A DNA stretch of 30,827 nt from Didymodactylos carnosus (taxonomy: Eukaryota; Rotifera; Eurotatoria; Philodinida; Philodinidae): NCBI GenBank assembly GCA_905250885.1, contig CAJNOQ010001509.1, forward strand, positions 1 to 30,827, read 5' to 3'. Below the pieces are notes generated by a model that made no database searches, was not told the DNA's origin, and saw only the letters and a list, made by a program, of their open reading frames with translations. Position 1 is the stretch's first letter. Every line of letters begins with the position of its first letter. The translations under genes and the position numbers were made by a program. Below, piece after piece: positions 12,421 through 23,086 of the stretch.

Positions 12421-13453
12421 ACAGTAGCCATTATTATACAATTTTTATTTCAACAAAATTCTTTTATTTATTAGACAACGTTTTGGTCTTCTCATAAAAG
12501 ATTGTCAAGGACATTTATAATTGAAATTTATAGTTATACTACTAGTAGTTAACCGTGTATATATATATATACACTAAGACCGAAGAAACGAGAAAATACA
12601 AGAAAGAACGTTCTAAATGAACAGATGTGATGCGAAGAAAATTACTGTTTGGCTTTTCTCATTCTCTTTTATTTTGTACTCTACCATCGAGGTCAAACTT
12701 CTTTGTCCGAGAACATCCATCTATTATAAGAACAATTGTTGCAGTTTTAGCCTGTCTCTGAGATCTCTCATTTGACGTCGATGACCGTTGAGGATTATTG
12801 ATTGTTGCACAAGGGATAGAAAAAGTTCGGGTGCTGTTAAAAATATTATAAGTGGAATATAATGCATATTGGACAACATTCATATTGGACAACATATAAT
12901 GATCACTAGGAAAGCTATGTTTTCTAAGTCAGCGACATGCCTAGCCAATATATTTTAGTCTAAATAAATAATGTTAGTCACATTAGATCGCATGAATTTT
13001 TCTATTTTATCTTTTAAATTCAATGTAACTTGGACTGGTGAAAGTGGTCTCTGAATGGTAATCACTTCAGTGTCAATTTGAATTGGTCTAGTAAACTTCT
13101 TTAAATCACAAATAAATTACTAAATGAAAATTCAGCTTCTACATGCTATAAGATGTATCAAAAATTTTATGATCAAAATTATGTGACCATCCCCCACTAA
13201 CTTATGCTCTTAGCAATCCAATACGCCACTCAAAGTCGAACTATTCTATTTTGCATTCATCAAGTCTCTTTCTTTTTATAACAGATTTTCAATGAGATAT
13301 CTGTTCAAGACCAGTGAGCTCTTATGATTAAATCAATAGTATTACACACAGATTTTTCGAATATCAGTCACACAAAGTTTTTCCATATGTATCTACAACG
13401 GCGTATTAACGGATATGGTAGGTTAAATTGTTGATTTTTGAAACGTTTTTTCT
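12421..13453. other. Intergenic region beside the hAT relic
   Basis: About 1 kb with no supported gene. It may include degraded 5' parts of the hAT element. A 20-bp perfect AT-rich palindrome, GTG(TA)7CAC in form, lies at 12555-12574. No coding exon was recognised. Confidence 0.5.
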
Positions 13454-13994
13454 CCAAGTTACACATGATCAGAAAATGTTTTGTTTTAATACTGAAAGCT
13501 AGAGAATCGAGATTCTAATCATACGTTTTTGTTAAAATACGTATTTTTGTTCGTTTTTTTTGCAGAAATAAAAATACTGGAAACCACAAAGAGCTTCATT
13601 GGCTTGGTACTTTGCTAAAACAAAATGTGATTTCTGGCTGTTGAAATAATTTCGCTGAACAATTAAAATACGGCACTAAAAACTGACCTAAAGTCTTAAT
13701 TTTTTAGATATAAAACGAAATGCTGGGAGTTACGATTATAAAAATTGCTTACAAAATATATTTCTTTATCAGCCTTCGGTGTCATTCACTGTCCAAGCGA
13801 ATATCTTAAGTTTATCATTTATTATCGAATCGTGTCAACCCGTAGAAAGAATGGTATCTTGTAGATTCTAAAACTCTGCATCTCTGTTAACATCGAAACA
13901 ATGTTTTTTCTATATAGATAAATAAAGTAGAAAAGCACCAAAAACAGTGCTGTAGGTCGAATATGTTTTCCCCCTGTTTTGAATATTCAAAAGC

Positions 13995-14032
13995 AAGGGC
14001 GCCCTTAGTATATCACTATAGTATATCACTAT
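13995..14032. repeat. 12-bp palindrome followed by a 13-bp direct tandem repeat
   Basis: AAGGGCGCCCTT at 13995-14006 is a perfect palindrome. It is followed at once by AGTATATCACTAT twice (14007-14019 and 14020-14032). Both lie in the loop of the surrounding inverted repeat. A palindrome next to a short duplication may mark an old insertion or excision scar. Confidence 0.8.
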
Positions 14033-14285
14033 ATTCACCAAAAAAATTCTGCATCTTTTATTACTAGAACTCTACATTGAACTCACATTAATGAGATAAA
14101 AATCTGTTTTCAAAAGTTTTCGATTTTTCATTTGAGCAAGTGAGCTCTTTGTGGTTTCTAGTATTTTTAATTCTGCGAAAAAACAGAAAATACTTATTTT
14201 AACAAAAATATACGATCAGAATTTAAATTCTCTGTCTAGCAGTAAAACAAAAAAAATTCTCTAATTAAAGATGAGAACATAAGTA

Positions 14286-14360
14286 TAGAGCACTTCTATT
14301 TTCGACTTTTTTCGTTGACGAAAACCTTTTTTCATATTGGTTCAAAATAGAAGTGCTCTA
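14286..14360. repeat. Perfect 17-bp hairpin with a nested inner hairpin
   Basis: TAGAGCACTTCTATTTT (14286-14302) is mirrored exactly at 14344-14360. The 41-base loop contains a second inverted repeat, TTTTCG-TTGA-CGAAAA. The structure interrupts the right arm of the larger foldback repeat, so it looks like a later, separate insertion or a self-folding unit. Confidence 0.85.
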
Positions 14361-14467
14361 AACTCAAGTCCCTAACTTTATGTGTAACTTGGAAAAATGC
14401 TTTTTTATACGTGTTTTTTTACTTTCCAACAATAATAAATATAACAAAAACTATAACAATATCAACA

Positions 14468-15978
14468 TTAATACAACTTCAACATAGCACTAATTAGACC
14501 AACAATAATTGTAAAAAATATAATAATTAGAACAACATTTTGACTGATATATTGCATTAATTTTTCTACCGAATTTTTTGAGGATAATAGAGACGTATCA
14601 CCATTATCATTTGTATTTGTTGTATTAAATTTTTTCGTACATTCTTCTGTTGTCGATTCTAACGGAAACTCTTCACCAGCTTCTAAATCTTCTTCATTAA
14701 GTTCTAAATAAAAATTTTCTTTAATACAATCGGCTACTGCTTGTATTGGTTCATTGGATAATTGATATGCGGTAATAAATAATGGTAACGTCTTTTTCTG
14801 ATTGATTGTTGTATAAAAACGTCTTGGTAAAACTAGTTGTGGATGATTATTTGTCAAAACTAGACCATCATTAGCGGTTTCATTCTCATTTTCATTTTCA
14901 TTATTAAGCAATGCAAGATTAAAACGAATTAACATTGTACGATATAAATCTTCAATAAAATATTGGCGTAATTCATTACCAGTTATTTTTGATATTGTTA
15001 GATAAGCACGTAGTGTTAAACTCCCTTGAAGTTGACAACGTATTCGATCATTGTTTGCATCATCATCTTTTAAATTCATCTCTATTGGTGAAAGCCATTT
15101 AACATCAACTTGTTGTGACGGTTGTTGAGGAAAAATTGGCGCATTCATTAAGACTAAACGATTATCCACCATTAATAAACTTTCCTAGAACAAACAATAG
15201 TTTTTTTAAAAGTCAAGTACCGTACCGAAAGATGTTATGCCGAATACCAGAGTCCTGACTCTTTTTACAGCTACCAGGAGTTAAATGAACATTTTTCTTT
15301 ATATTAACGATATAAGTGTATTACTTTTAGATTATCTGTATAAATTTTCCATTGTTTTTCAAATTCTGTTTCAATTTGTTTCATATTAGTATTCTTTATT
15401 ATCGGTGTTAACCAAATAAGTAATTGAATGGGTATTATTGTTCTTATAGAATAACTCATTGTTTCTTTATTATAGGTTTTTAAATCAGCTGTACGAAAAT
15501 TAATTTCATCCGTGTTCATATCCAATGTTTTTACTATCCATTTTGAATTATTACCATATTCACTTTGTAATAGTAGACGATGTGACGATTGTTTTGAACT
15601 AAATGGAGAATACATTGTTAATGAATGTTGTAAAATATCGAATAGACGACGAATTTTTAATGAAAAATTTGATGATTTCAATATATCCGATTTCATTTTA
15701 CAATAGAATCCAAGAATTGTTACACCCGCACAAAGATTTGTTGTTAATTCAGGAATTTTTTCCTGTAATTTTTTATTTGATTTTCCAAAAATTGTATCAA
15801 AACTATTCACATCCAATGGCGTACCCAAATCTTTGGTTATATCAACAATAAAATGAATATAATCTTTCTCTTGATTTGTTAATTGACCACATAATAAACC
15901 AAATGTAAAACTATTTGGTGATATGACAGACAATTGCTCATTTAATATTGATGTTTCAATAAACACTGTACGCCCCAT
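14468..15978 (-). CDS. ODR4: ODR-4 homologue, ER/ciliary receptor-trafficking membrane protein
   Basis: ODR4 proteins are tail-anchored membrane proteins that assist maturation and ciliary delivery of GPCRs and act in the ER with UFSP2. Two exons, 15978-15325 and 15184-14468, join in phase 0 across a 140-bp intron and give 456 residues; human ODR4 is about 454. The N terminus MGRTVFIETS is the family signature. It is followed by GLLCGQLTNQEKDYIHFIVD near residue 28, CAGVTILGFY near 83, and a central beta-rich stretch. Exon 2 brings RCQLQGSLTLRAYLTISK, RRFYTTINQKKTLPLFITAY, the acidic LELNEEDLEAGEEF near 395, and a single C-terminal membrane helix (VVLIIIFFTIIVGLISAML) with almost no tail. It lies 191 bp downstream of MED9 on the same strand. 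Confidence 0.88.
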
Positions 15979-16169
15979 GACAAAAATGATCTAAAATTAC
16001 AATCGTTTTTGAATAATAATTCGTTTATTTTAATTTTTAGTATCAAAATAAAATCGTATTAATATTCAAAAAAATGATCTATTCAAATTTATTCAAATAA
16101 TAGCAATAGTCCAAAAATAATTATTTACAACAGTTAATTGTCTAACAAAAAGAGAATAGATGACATTAT

Positions 16170-16753
16170 TCAAAAATGATAATCTGTTGCACTAAAATTT
16201 GTTGTCTCATTTGTTGGATGTGCATCAGCCATTAAAAACAGATCATCATCTATATTCATTGCATTTATACTCTCATTATTGCTGTTGTTCATGTTTGTAG
16301 TAGTGTGACTAGGCGGAGGAGATGGAGCATTCAAATCAAATTTTGCTAAATTAATATGTTTTTTTAATAAATGTGTTTTTGATATTAACTCATTATTCGT
16401 TCGATTTAATTGTTCTTGTTGTTCATTTACAGAATAGTCAATACCATCGATTTTTTGAATAATATCATGGCATAATTCAAATTGTTTTTGTAATTCGTCT
16501 AGTTTTATTTTGACATCTGATGATTTTTTTTCTGTACTAAAAAAATGAACAATTGCGTGTATAAAAAGCGAAATAAAAAAATATTGTATTTATATATTTA
16601 CTTTTTCAGAATATCAGTAAGACGTGGTAAAAAATTAAATGTTTCTTCATCAAAATTTTGTTGTTGATCTGTTTTGACATTTGTTGTGGTTGTTGGTACA
16701 TCCGATGAATTCATTGGATAATTCGATGCAACCGAAGGAAATGCTAACGCCAT
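16170..16753 (-). CDS. MED9: Mediator complex subunit 9
   Basis: MED9 is a small subunit of the middle module of Mediator, the RNA polymerase II coactivator. Two exons, 16753-16602 and 16536-16170, are joined across a 65-bp intron (phase 2) and give 172 residues, slightly longer than the vertebrate protein (about 146). Features are a low-complexity N terminus (PTTTTN, QQQ), FNFLPRLTDILK near residue 39, and a helical heptad region (LDELQKQFELCHDIIQKIDGID). This continues into EQQEQLNRTNNELISKTHLLKKH, where family members have a Gln-rich helix followed by a KNELLxKYK-like end. The tail is Ser/Pro/Asn-rich and acidic (MNIDDDLFLM). ODR4 follows 191 bp downstream on the same strand. The match is by pattern and family length, so it is less certain than ODR4. 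Confidence 0.7.
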
Positions 16754-16890
16754 ATTTATTCTTTTCTAAAACGAACATGATACATGAAGAGTAGTAAAAT
16801 ATGCATTTTTATTCAGAACACACATTGGCGAGATGCTTGCAACGTATAATTTTATGCAAAAAATGCTAAAAATCAAAGAAGTAGACTATA

Positions 16891-17895
16891 TCTCAGCATC
16901 TTTTCAGTAGAACATAGCCATATTTATCGTTAAAAATAAACCCAGTGCTGTTACTCTTTATTTTATTTATTTTGTTTGTTTTTTATTCTTTCTTTACTAT
17001 CTCTCTATTTGAGTACACTAGTTTACTTTTTATTTTTATTTTTCTACTTATAGACTCTTTTTGTTGTTGTTTGGCTCGAGTCATTATTTTATAGGTCGGG
17101 AGCCTTTAATGACTCTCACTTTTCGTGAATAAATTCATTCATTCATTCAGAATACAAAGCAGAAGTAAATCCATTATAATATTCTAAAACATAGACTAAT
17201 TACATAACATAAGATCAATTTACAGTTTAATGATACATTTAAAAGTATTTGCGAATGTCAATAAGTATATTGCTGGTAACATGGTTTCATCTGGATAGCT
17301 CTTGTCTTCATCTGATTTTGATTGTCTCCAATTATTTACAAATATTTCAAGATTGGATGCACTTTACTATACAATAATCCACTAAATCCTTTGCGTTTAA
17401 ATCTTCCATTGACTTTTGCTTTTCTCCATAGAATATGAGCAGTATTTTTTCGCCATGAGACAGTGAGAATATTGTCTGCTTCAACAATTAATAGGGTTAC
17501 TCATTTTTGAGTATTATAATACAAACTGTTTTCAAAAAATTGTCCCGTGATTTATAATCGAAACCATACTTTAAAAAGTAATCCTGATTATTGTTGCATA
17601 TGTCAAAATACCTCGCCTATATCAAAAAATTACAGCTATGGCTGTTTTATTTCAGACTAAGACTAATTTATTCACCAAAAGTGAGAGTCATCAAAGGTCA
17701 TCGACCTATAATCACAATGAGTCAAGTCACACAACAACAACAACAAGAAACTATTCATAGAGAAATTAAAACCCCCCAGAAAACTAGTGTATGAGGAGAG
17801 TTAAAAACAAATAAACAAAACAACAAGAGAACAACAGCACTGGGCTTGTTCTATAACTGTAGACATGGCTAAGTTTTACTGTAAAGATGCTGAGA
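16891..17895. mobile_element. Foldback element with about 240-bp imperfect inverted repeats
   Basis: Left arm 16891-17135 and right arm 17665-17895 are inverted copies. Shared blocks in order from the outside are TCTCAGCATCTTT, TAGCCAT, CCCAGTGCTGTT, a T-rich stretch, ACACTAGTTT, TTGTTGTTGTT, ATAGGTCG, then ATGACTCTCACTTTT-GTGAATAAATT. The roughly 530-bp centre begins with ATTC repeats (17134-17149) and shows no coding capacity. The arms have diverged through many small indels. No target duplication was identified. The left end is 138 bp upstream of the MED9 start codon, so it may sit in or next to that promoter. Confidence 0.75.
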
Positions 17896-18699
17896 CAGCA
17901 GCTATTTTGAATGACGACAAAGATGAATAAATGACTGATTCTGGAAGTTTATTCCGGTCAGTAACTGTTGAATATAAGAAGGAAGAAGAAATAAGTGTTT
18001 CATGAAAATATGTTAATCTACTATAATTTTGAGGCTATGTGACAATATGCAAATGAATATTCAAATACATGTGTTGATCCGACTGAGTTATACGAAATCA
18101 ATGATTTTTTCATCTTCATTAAATCCAAATATGATTCGATGACTTTTCTTTCGTTCTGTGGGTTTTTATCTAATCAGAAAGTGAAAAATGTGGTAATGAA
18201 AATAAGCCTGACAGAATTGTTGACACTCATTCCCACAAACTTAGCCCTATACTGGCATCTTTGAGTTAGTTCCATCTAATTCATTTTTACTGTCATTTAA
18301 TGGATTTCAATTAGTCAGGAAAGTGGAGCAATCGTATTAAAGCGATAGACGGCAGGATAGTTCAGGCTACTAAATGGATTGTTGCTAGTATAGTTCTGCT
18401 GATGTACAAACATAAGAGTGACCATCGTAACTTACTCATCTCGACTTTTTTTCTGAATGGTAACAATTTCAAATTTTATTTGTTAATAAACATCAATTCT
18501 ACAACAAAATACTCTTCTAAAATCTATACAACAAAAAAATTATTTTATAAAAGTTGATAGATCAAATTGATTTCTAAGAAAGATAAACACAAAAAAATAC
18601 ATCTCTAACATACATAAAAAGAAGTACCATACAAAGTAAATTTTTTTCAATATATTTGCTAGGTTTGATAAAGAAAACATATTCATGAAATTTTAACTG
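17896..18699. other. Intergenic region between the foldback element and the coiled-coil gene
   Basis: About 800 bp. A stretch at roughly 18049-18260 (+) stays open for some 70 codons (with NTCVDPTELYEINDFF) but has no start codon or recognisable family. It could be an orphan exon or chance. Otherwise nothing was seen apart from the 3' flank of the minus-strand gene ending at 18700. Confidence 0.45.
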
Positions 18700-21600
18700 T
18701 TACTTTTGCTGATGAGGTTTATGTTTTAAAGATTTATGCAACTGATGATTTCGATCTGTCGGTTGATTATCTTTCACGGGTAGTATGTCTTGTTGAATAA
18801 CAGCACGACTTGATGACAATAAATTTTTCATTTCATATAAAACTTGATTTATTTGTTTTGTAACGTATGGATTATAAATATCTGACTCAGTATTAAGTTG
18901 TTTTTCTAAAACTAATTGCTGAACAACATTATTATTATCGGATGGTTGTATTTCATGATCTAGATAACTTGGGGTTGGAGTTGAAGTCGCACGTATTGGC
19001 AATATTTCCTAAAAACAGATAATTAATGGCTAAGAATTTTGAGAAACAGAAAAAGATATTTTTGTATTATATTTTGACCAATAAATACTTACGTCATTCG
19101 AAGGACGTACTTTAGATGTACGATCATTCAGTTCCCTATATTTATCACCGTCACTTAATCCGTTTTGTTTTACTTGTGACTTAAGAACAGCATTTAGCTT
19201 TATTAACTGTTGATTCATATCATCTTTTTCCTAAAAGAACACAGTGGCATCAAAGTAAATATATATTTTAGAAATGAAACGGAAAAAGCTTGCTTTCTGC
19301 AATCTGTTATATTGTTCTTCTAATAAACGTAAATCACGCTGTAATTCATCTATTTTCATGTTGCCAATACTCTCTTTGTTTGTCATAGATTCGGTGAATT
19401 GTCGCAATGCAATATTCTCTTGTTGAAATACTAAAATAAAAAAAAGATTACAAATTCTTGTACAGTACTATCTATTAAACTGGAAATTCTAGCTGGAACT
19501 GCTTATCTAAAAACAGTTATTTTTTGTGTATTGTGTTTGTAGAACTCCACACAAAACTGTATATGTATAAAAATGGAACTCACATTGTTTCTCATGCAAT
19601 AGTTGTTCCAGATGTTTATCTTTTTCATTGCCTATTGTATCGAGTTTCTGACTCATTATCTTGACCTCTTTTTCATATTGAACAATTGTTTCTCGTCGTG
19701 TTTGCAATTCCTACATATTGACGTAGAAAAACAACAACTGTGTATCGTTGTTTAAACTAAGAGTCACATCGTTACAAACCTTAATCAAAATTTCTTTATC
19801 TGTTAATGCTGTTTCATAATGTTTTTTTAATTCATTATAATGTTGTTTTTCCATATTTAGTTCATGTTCAACATGAGCAGATACGGTAGTTTTCTCTGAA
19901 AATTTTAGTTGTATGTTCTGTAATTCATTTTTCATCTTTTCAGTCTGTCCAATAAGATTTGCATTTGTTTCACAATATTGTTCGTTTTCTGCCTACAGAA
20001 TAAATGATAAAGATATATAGATAAAACAAAAGCTAAAAGTAGAAAGATATATACTCGAAGATTGGCAGTTTCTGAACTATGTTGTTTTATGATATCAGTT
20101 AACATTGTTGTTTGTAAAAGTAATGCATTATATTTATTACTAATTTCTGAGTAAGACTGAAATAGTTGATCGTTTGTTTTTATTAGTTCTTTGATTCTCA
20201 TATGAAGAGGCATTGGATTTAACAAATTACTTGAATATAAAAGAATGAATTACTTCTTTCATATGATATATACATTTATATATATATCTAACCTAGTCTT
20301 ATCATCATCGCCCATAATACTAATGATCATTTCATATTGTTTAGATACATCCATGAGACGACTCACTTTGAGTGAGACGATCGACGTCATTTCTTCGAGT
20401 GAGAACTATAAAATAACAAGAAAAAAATATTAATTTTAACAAATTACTTCAAAAGTATAAATACAACTTTTGATAGAATATGTTCGGGAGATACAAGTGA
20501 AAACCAATGTTTTAATTGATTTTGATACTGTTCACATTCACTGAGTCTATCACATGCAGCTGTCAACTTCTGTGATAATTCTGAATAATCTTTTGACTGT
20601 AGAATAAAAGCATTTTGAGATCGCTGAAGATCATTCTAGAATAATCAAAACCGTCCATTATATTTTTCAATAATTAAATGTCTACATACATGAAGCGCAG
20701 AAATTTGAAGTTGTAAATCGTGTTTTTCTTTGATTAATTGTTTATTACTATTATCAATTTGTCTATTTTGATTTTGTAATGTTTCAAAACTTTTTTCAAA
20801 CTGTTCAAACTAAACACAGCAGAAAAAAATATTAATGTAAACAAACAAATAAATAATTTCTTACCTTTATTTGTAAATTTTGTTGGTGAACATTGTATTC
20901 TTTTTCTCTATTTCCAAAACGGTCGTTCATCTCACGCAGTAACTCATCTTTAACGCGTAACTTTTTTTCATAGTTTTCTCTAGACAAAGAAAATCAATCA
21001 CATACTCACTACTATAATAACATTAATTTTTTTTTATTAGTTTACTGTAGTGTTGTTAAATCGGTTTTCGATTTTTCTAATGTTTGCATAATTTTTGTTG
21101 TTTCTTCTCGTTGTACGTTGAGACGCTGATCATAAGAATGTCGAACGTTAATTATACTTAACAAACCCAAAAAATAATATTATTTTTTTCGTTTTTGAGA
21201 CTGATAATAGATACTTACGTACTTTTGTTCAAAATCTTGCGTTAAATTATTCAAAAGTTGTTTATTTTCATTCAAAATATGTTCTTGTTGATCTTTCAAC
21301 TAAAACACAATTACATATAAATTGCATTTAGATATGATGCTATTTTGTTTTGAAGCTTACATAATTAATCCTTTGTTTTGCATGATATAATTCTCCTTCG
21401 TAATCTTTTAGACATTGAGCAACAGCCACTATCATCGACGACAAATTAATTTCTCTTGTATGATCATTAGTGAAGTAGGATTTTTCTAGAAAAAGCAAAA
21501 CTTTTTGCTATTGATTTTTATGATACAATAATTTAAATAAAATTTGATCTTACCTCGTTTCTTTTCCTCTCGTAATATGATCTCTTGTAAACTATTCAGA

Positions 21601-22173
21601 AATGTGTCCAGTGACTCAGATGAAAATTCGTTCTTTTTATTTATTGCTGTATCATTGATTTTTGTACATTGAATTAATTGATTTGACAATTGTAACTGTG
21701 AATTTTTTGTTGTAATTTGAATACTATCCATATGTGTTAGTCGTCTAAAAAAGAGCATTCGTTCATGATAATATCAGTTTTCCCGATCATGTTACTGTCT
21801 ACCTTGGCATTTGTTGATGCTCCTGTAATTGTTGTTCGAGCATTACAAAGCGATTCATGTATGATTCACTTAGAGCTCTAATTTTTTTTTCATTTTCTTT
21901 CATCACGTTTGTAATATCTGACGTATTATCACTACTAGCACTAAGTGTATCGTCGCCATAAGCAACAGAATCTTGATCATCGTCAATATTATTTGGTAAA
22001 CTTGCATTCTCTAACCGATTTATGTCTGTCTGATCACTTCGCTCAGTATCGGAACCATGATAAAATTTGTTTTCTTCGGCACTCTTTGCTAGTTGTTCTA
22101 TTGCTTTAGAAAATCGATCGCTTGGAACAACAAAATATTGTTGATTTCTTTTTGTTATGCCTTTAGCTGTCAT
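18700..22173 (-). CDS. Long coiled-coil protein, 820 residues, 15 exons
   Basis: Exons: 22173-21803, 21744-21554, 21485-21361, 21299-21219, 21125-21046, 20979-20865, 20809-20690, 20635-20468, 20405-20293, 20229-20055, 19992-19780, 19710-19584, 19430-19294, 19230-19093, 19008-18700. They sum to 2463 nt in one frame. The N terminus is basic (MTAKGITKRNQQYFVVP), followed by an acidic Ser/Asp-rich stretch (about residues 40-90). Heptad-like helix then runs almost unbroken to about residue 700 (EKSYFTNDHT, LKDQQEHILNENKQLLNNL, KMKNELQNIQLKFSEK, KEVKIMSQKLDTIGNEKDK). A short globular-looking part (HWFSLVSPEHILSKFSLEEM) interrupts it near residue 410. The tail is Gln/His/Lys-rich. Composition resembles centrosomal or basal-body scaffold proteins such as CEP89 or SCLT1, but I cannot assign a family. 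Intron 13 needs a GC donor (GCAAGC); the donors after exons 8 and 9 (GTTGTA, GTTAGA) are weak. An upstream 5' exon is possible. Confidence 0.8.
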
Positions 22174-22608
22174 TTGCGTTATATTAGACGCAGTTATAAT
22201 ACGTAGGCTGAATAGAAGAATAACGATAGATGATTACTCCTTGTATGACTGCCATCTTTACTACATAAGAAGAAACCGTAACCAAGTGATGAACGCATAT
22301 ATTGTCCGTTTCAATCGACTTGGAATTGCAAGAATTATTCTTCATTTATTAGTTTATCGATACACAAACCAAAATCAGAGGTAATTTGTGGATCATCTTA
22401 GGCAACCGCACACTATATGAGATGAGATGATTACAAGTAGCGTTCATCATACTAATTCACTTATCTCTTGACTGGAAAGGAATCGCCAGTATCAGTTGCT
22501 TGCTTCGACGTGCATTCCCTAACTCGCTGAACTTTCTTCTGGCCAAAGCAGTTTTTTTCTTAATGATCACTTACCATGAGCGGGAGCTTTCCTCGGTAAA
22601 CACCGGCC
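22174..22608. other. Intergenic spacer between divergent units
   Basis: About 435 bp between the start of the coiled-coil gene (-) and the HCCS-like pseudogene (+). It should include the promoter of the coiled-coil gene. The right half is noticeably less AT-rich than most of the window. No gene was recognised; short open frames here look like chance. Confidence 0.5.
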
Positions 22609-23064
22609 GATATGGAAAATAGTGTTCGTATGCATAATATTAATAATGAATTAGCTTGGATGGAAGTTTTAAAATGGGAAGCATTGCATGCCAAAGAATG
22701 TATGCATCCAAGATTAAAAAGCTTCGGTGGTAAAGCAAAAGACTTTTCACCACATGCACGTATACGAAGTTAGATGGGTTATAAATTGCCATTTGACAGA
22801 CATGATTGGATAATTGATCGTTGTGGAAAATCTGTTCGTTATATTATCGATTATTATGATAGAGAAAATTTGGATCATGAAACATTGACATTTACAATAT
22901 TAGATGTTAGACCGGCATTTGATTCATTCGATGCTGTGTGGGATAGAATGCGAGCGATGTGGTAGAGATGGACGTATAAAACTGATGATAGTCTCCGAGA
23001 TGAATTGATCAAAGTAGCAAAAAAAGATTTAGATTCTAAAGAAGCGGAAATTATTCGCTCCTAG
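22609..23064 (+). pseudogene. HCCS: Holocytochrome c synthase (cytochrome c heme lyase) pseudogene
   Basis: HCCS attaches heme to cytochrome c in the mitochondrial intermembrane space. This intronless stretch stays in one frame for 151 codons to a final TAG at 23062. It matches the C-terminal two thirds of [84 protein letters not shown]. Two internal stops occur, both TAG where the family has tryptophan (22771-22773 in RIRS-W-MGY and 22963-22965 in W-W-RWT). The N-terminal part with the CPV heme-binding motifs is absent. Lack of introns in an intron-rich neighbourhood suggests a 5'-truncated retrocopy or an old duplicate fragment. Conservation is otherwise high with no frameshift, so inactivation looks fairly recent. 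Confidence 0.88.
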
Positions 23065-23086
23065 TCAGTCCGTTGTCACGCTTTCT

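Larger units (their letters stand above)
13454..14392. repeat. Foldback-like inverted repeat, about 0.94 kb
   Basis: The left arm 13479-13595 and right arm 14143-14252 are inverted copies, roughly 80% or more identical by eye. Both end inward at the block AACCACAAAGAGCT and share TTTTTGTTAAAATA and AAAATACT. Further out, CCAAGTTACACAT at 13454-13466 is mirrored exactly at 14380-14392, so the symmetry reaches the edges. The right side is longer because a separate hairpin (14286-14360) lies inside it. No coding sequence is visible. Inference: a non-autonomous foldback or MITE-type DNA element with an inserted hairpin. Its right edge is about 75 bp beyond the ODR4 stop codon. Confidence 0.65.

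Noticed and set aside
15512..15851. Two plus-strand open frames
   Set aside because: Antisense shadows of ODR4 exon 1.
18049..18260. Roughly 70 open codons with NTCVDPTELYEINDFF
   Set aside because: No start codon, no flanking exons and no family match; kept only as a note in the intergenic entry.
22609..23064. Reading TAG as tryptophan (codon reassignment) to rescue HCCS
   Set aside because: TAG serves as a terminal stop elsewhere in the window (iRhom and CDC26), so a pseudogene is simpler.
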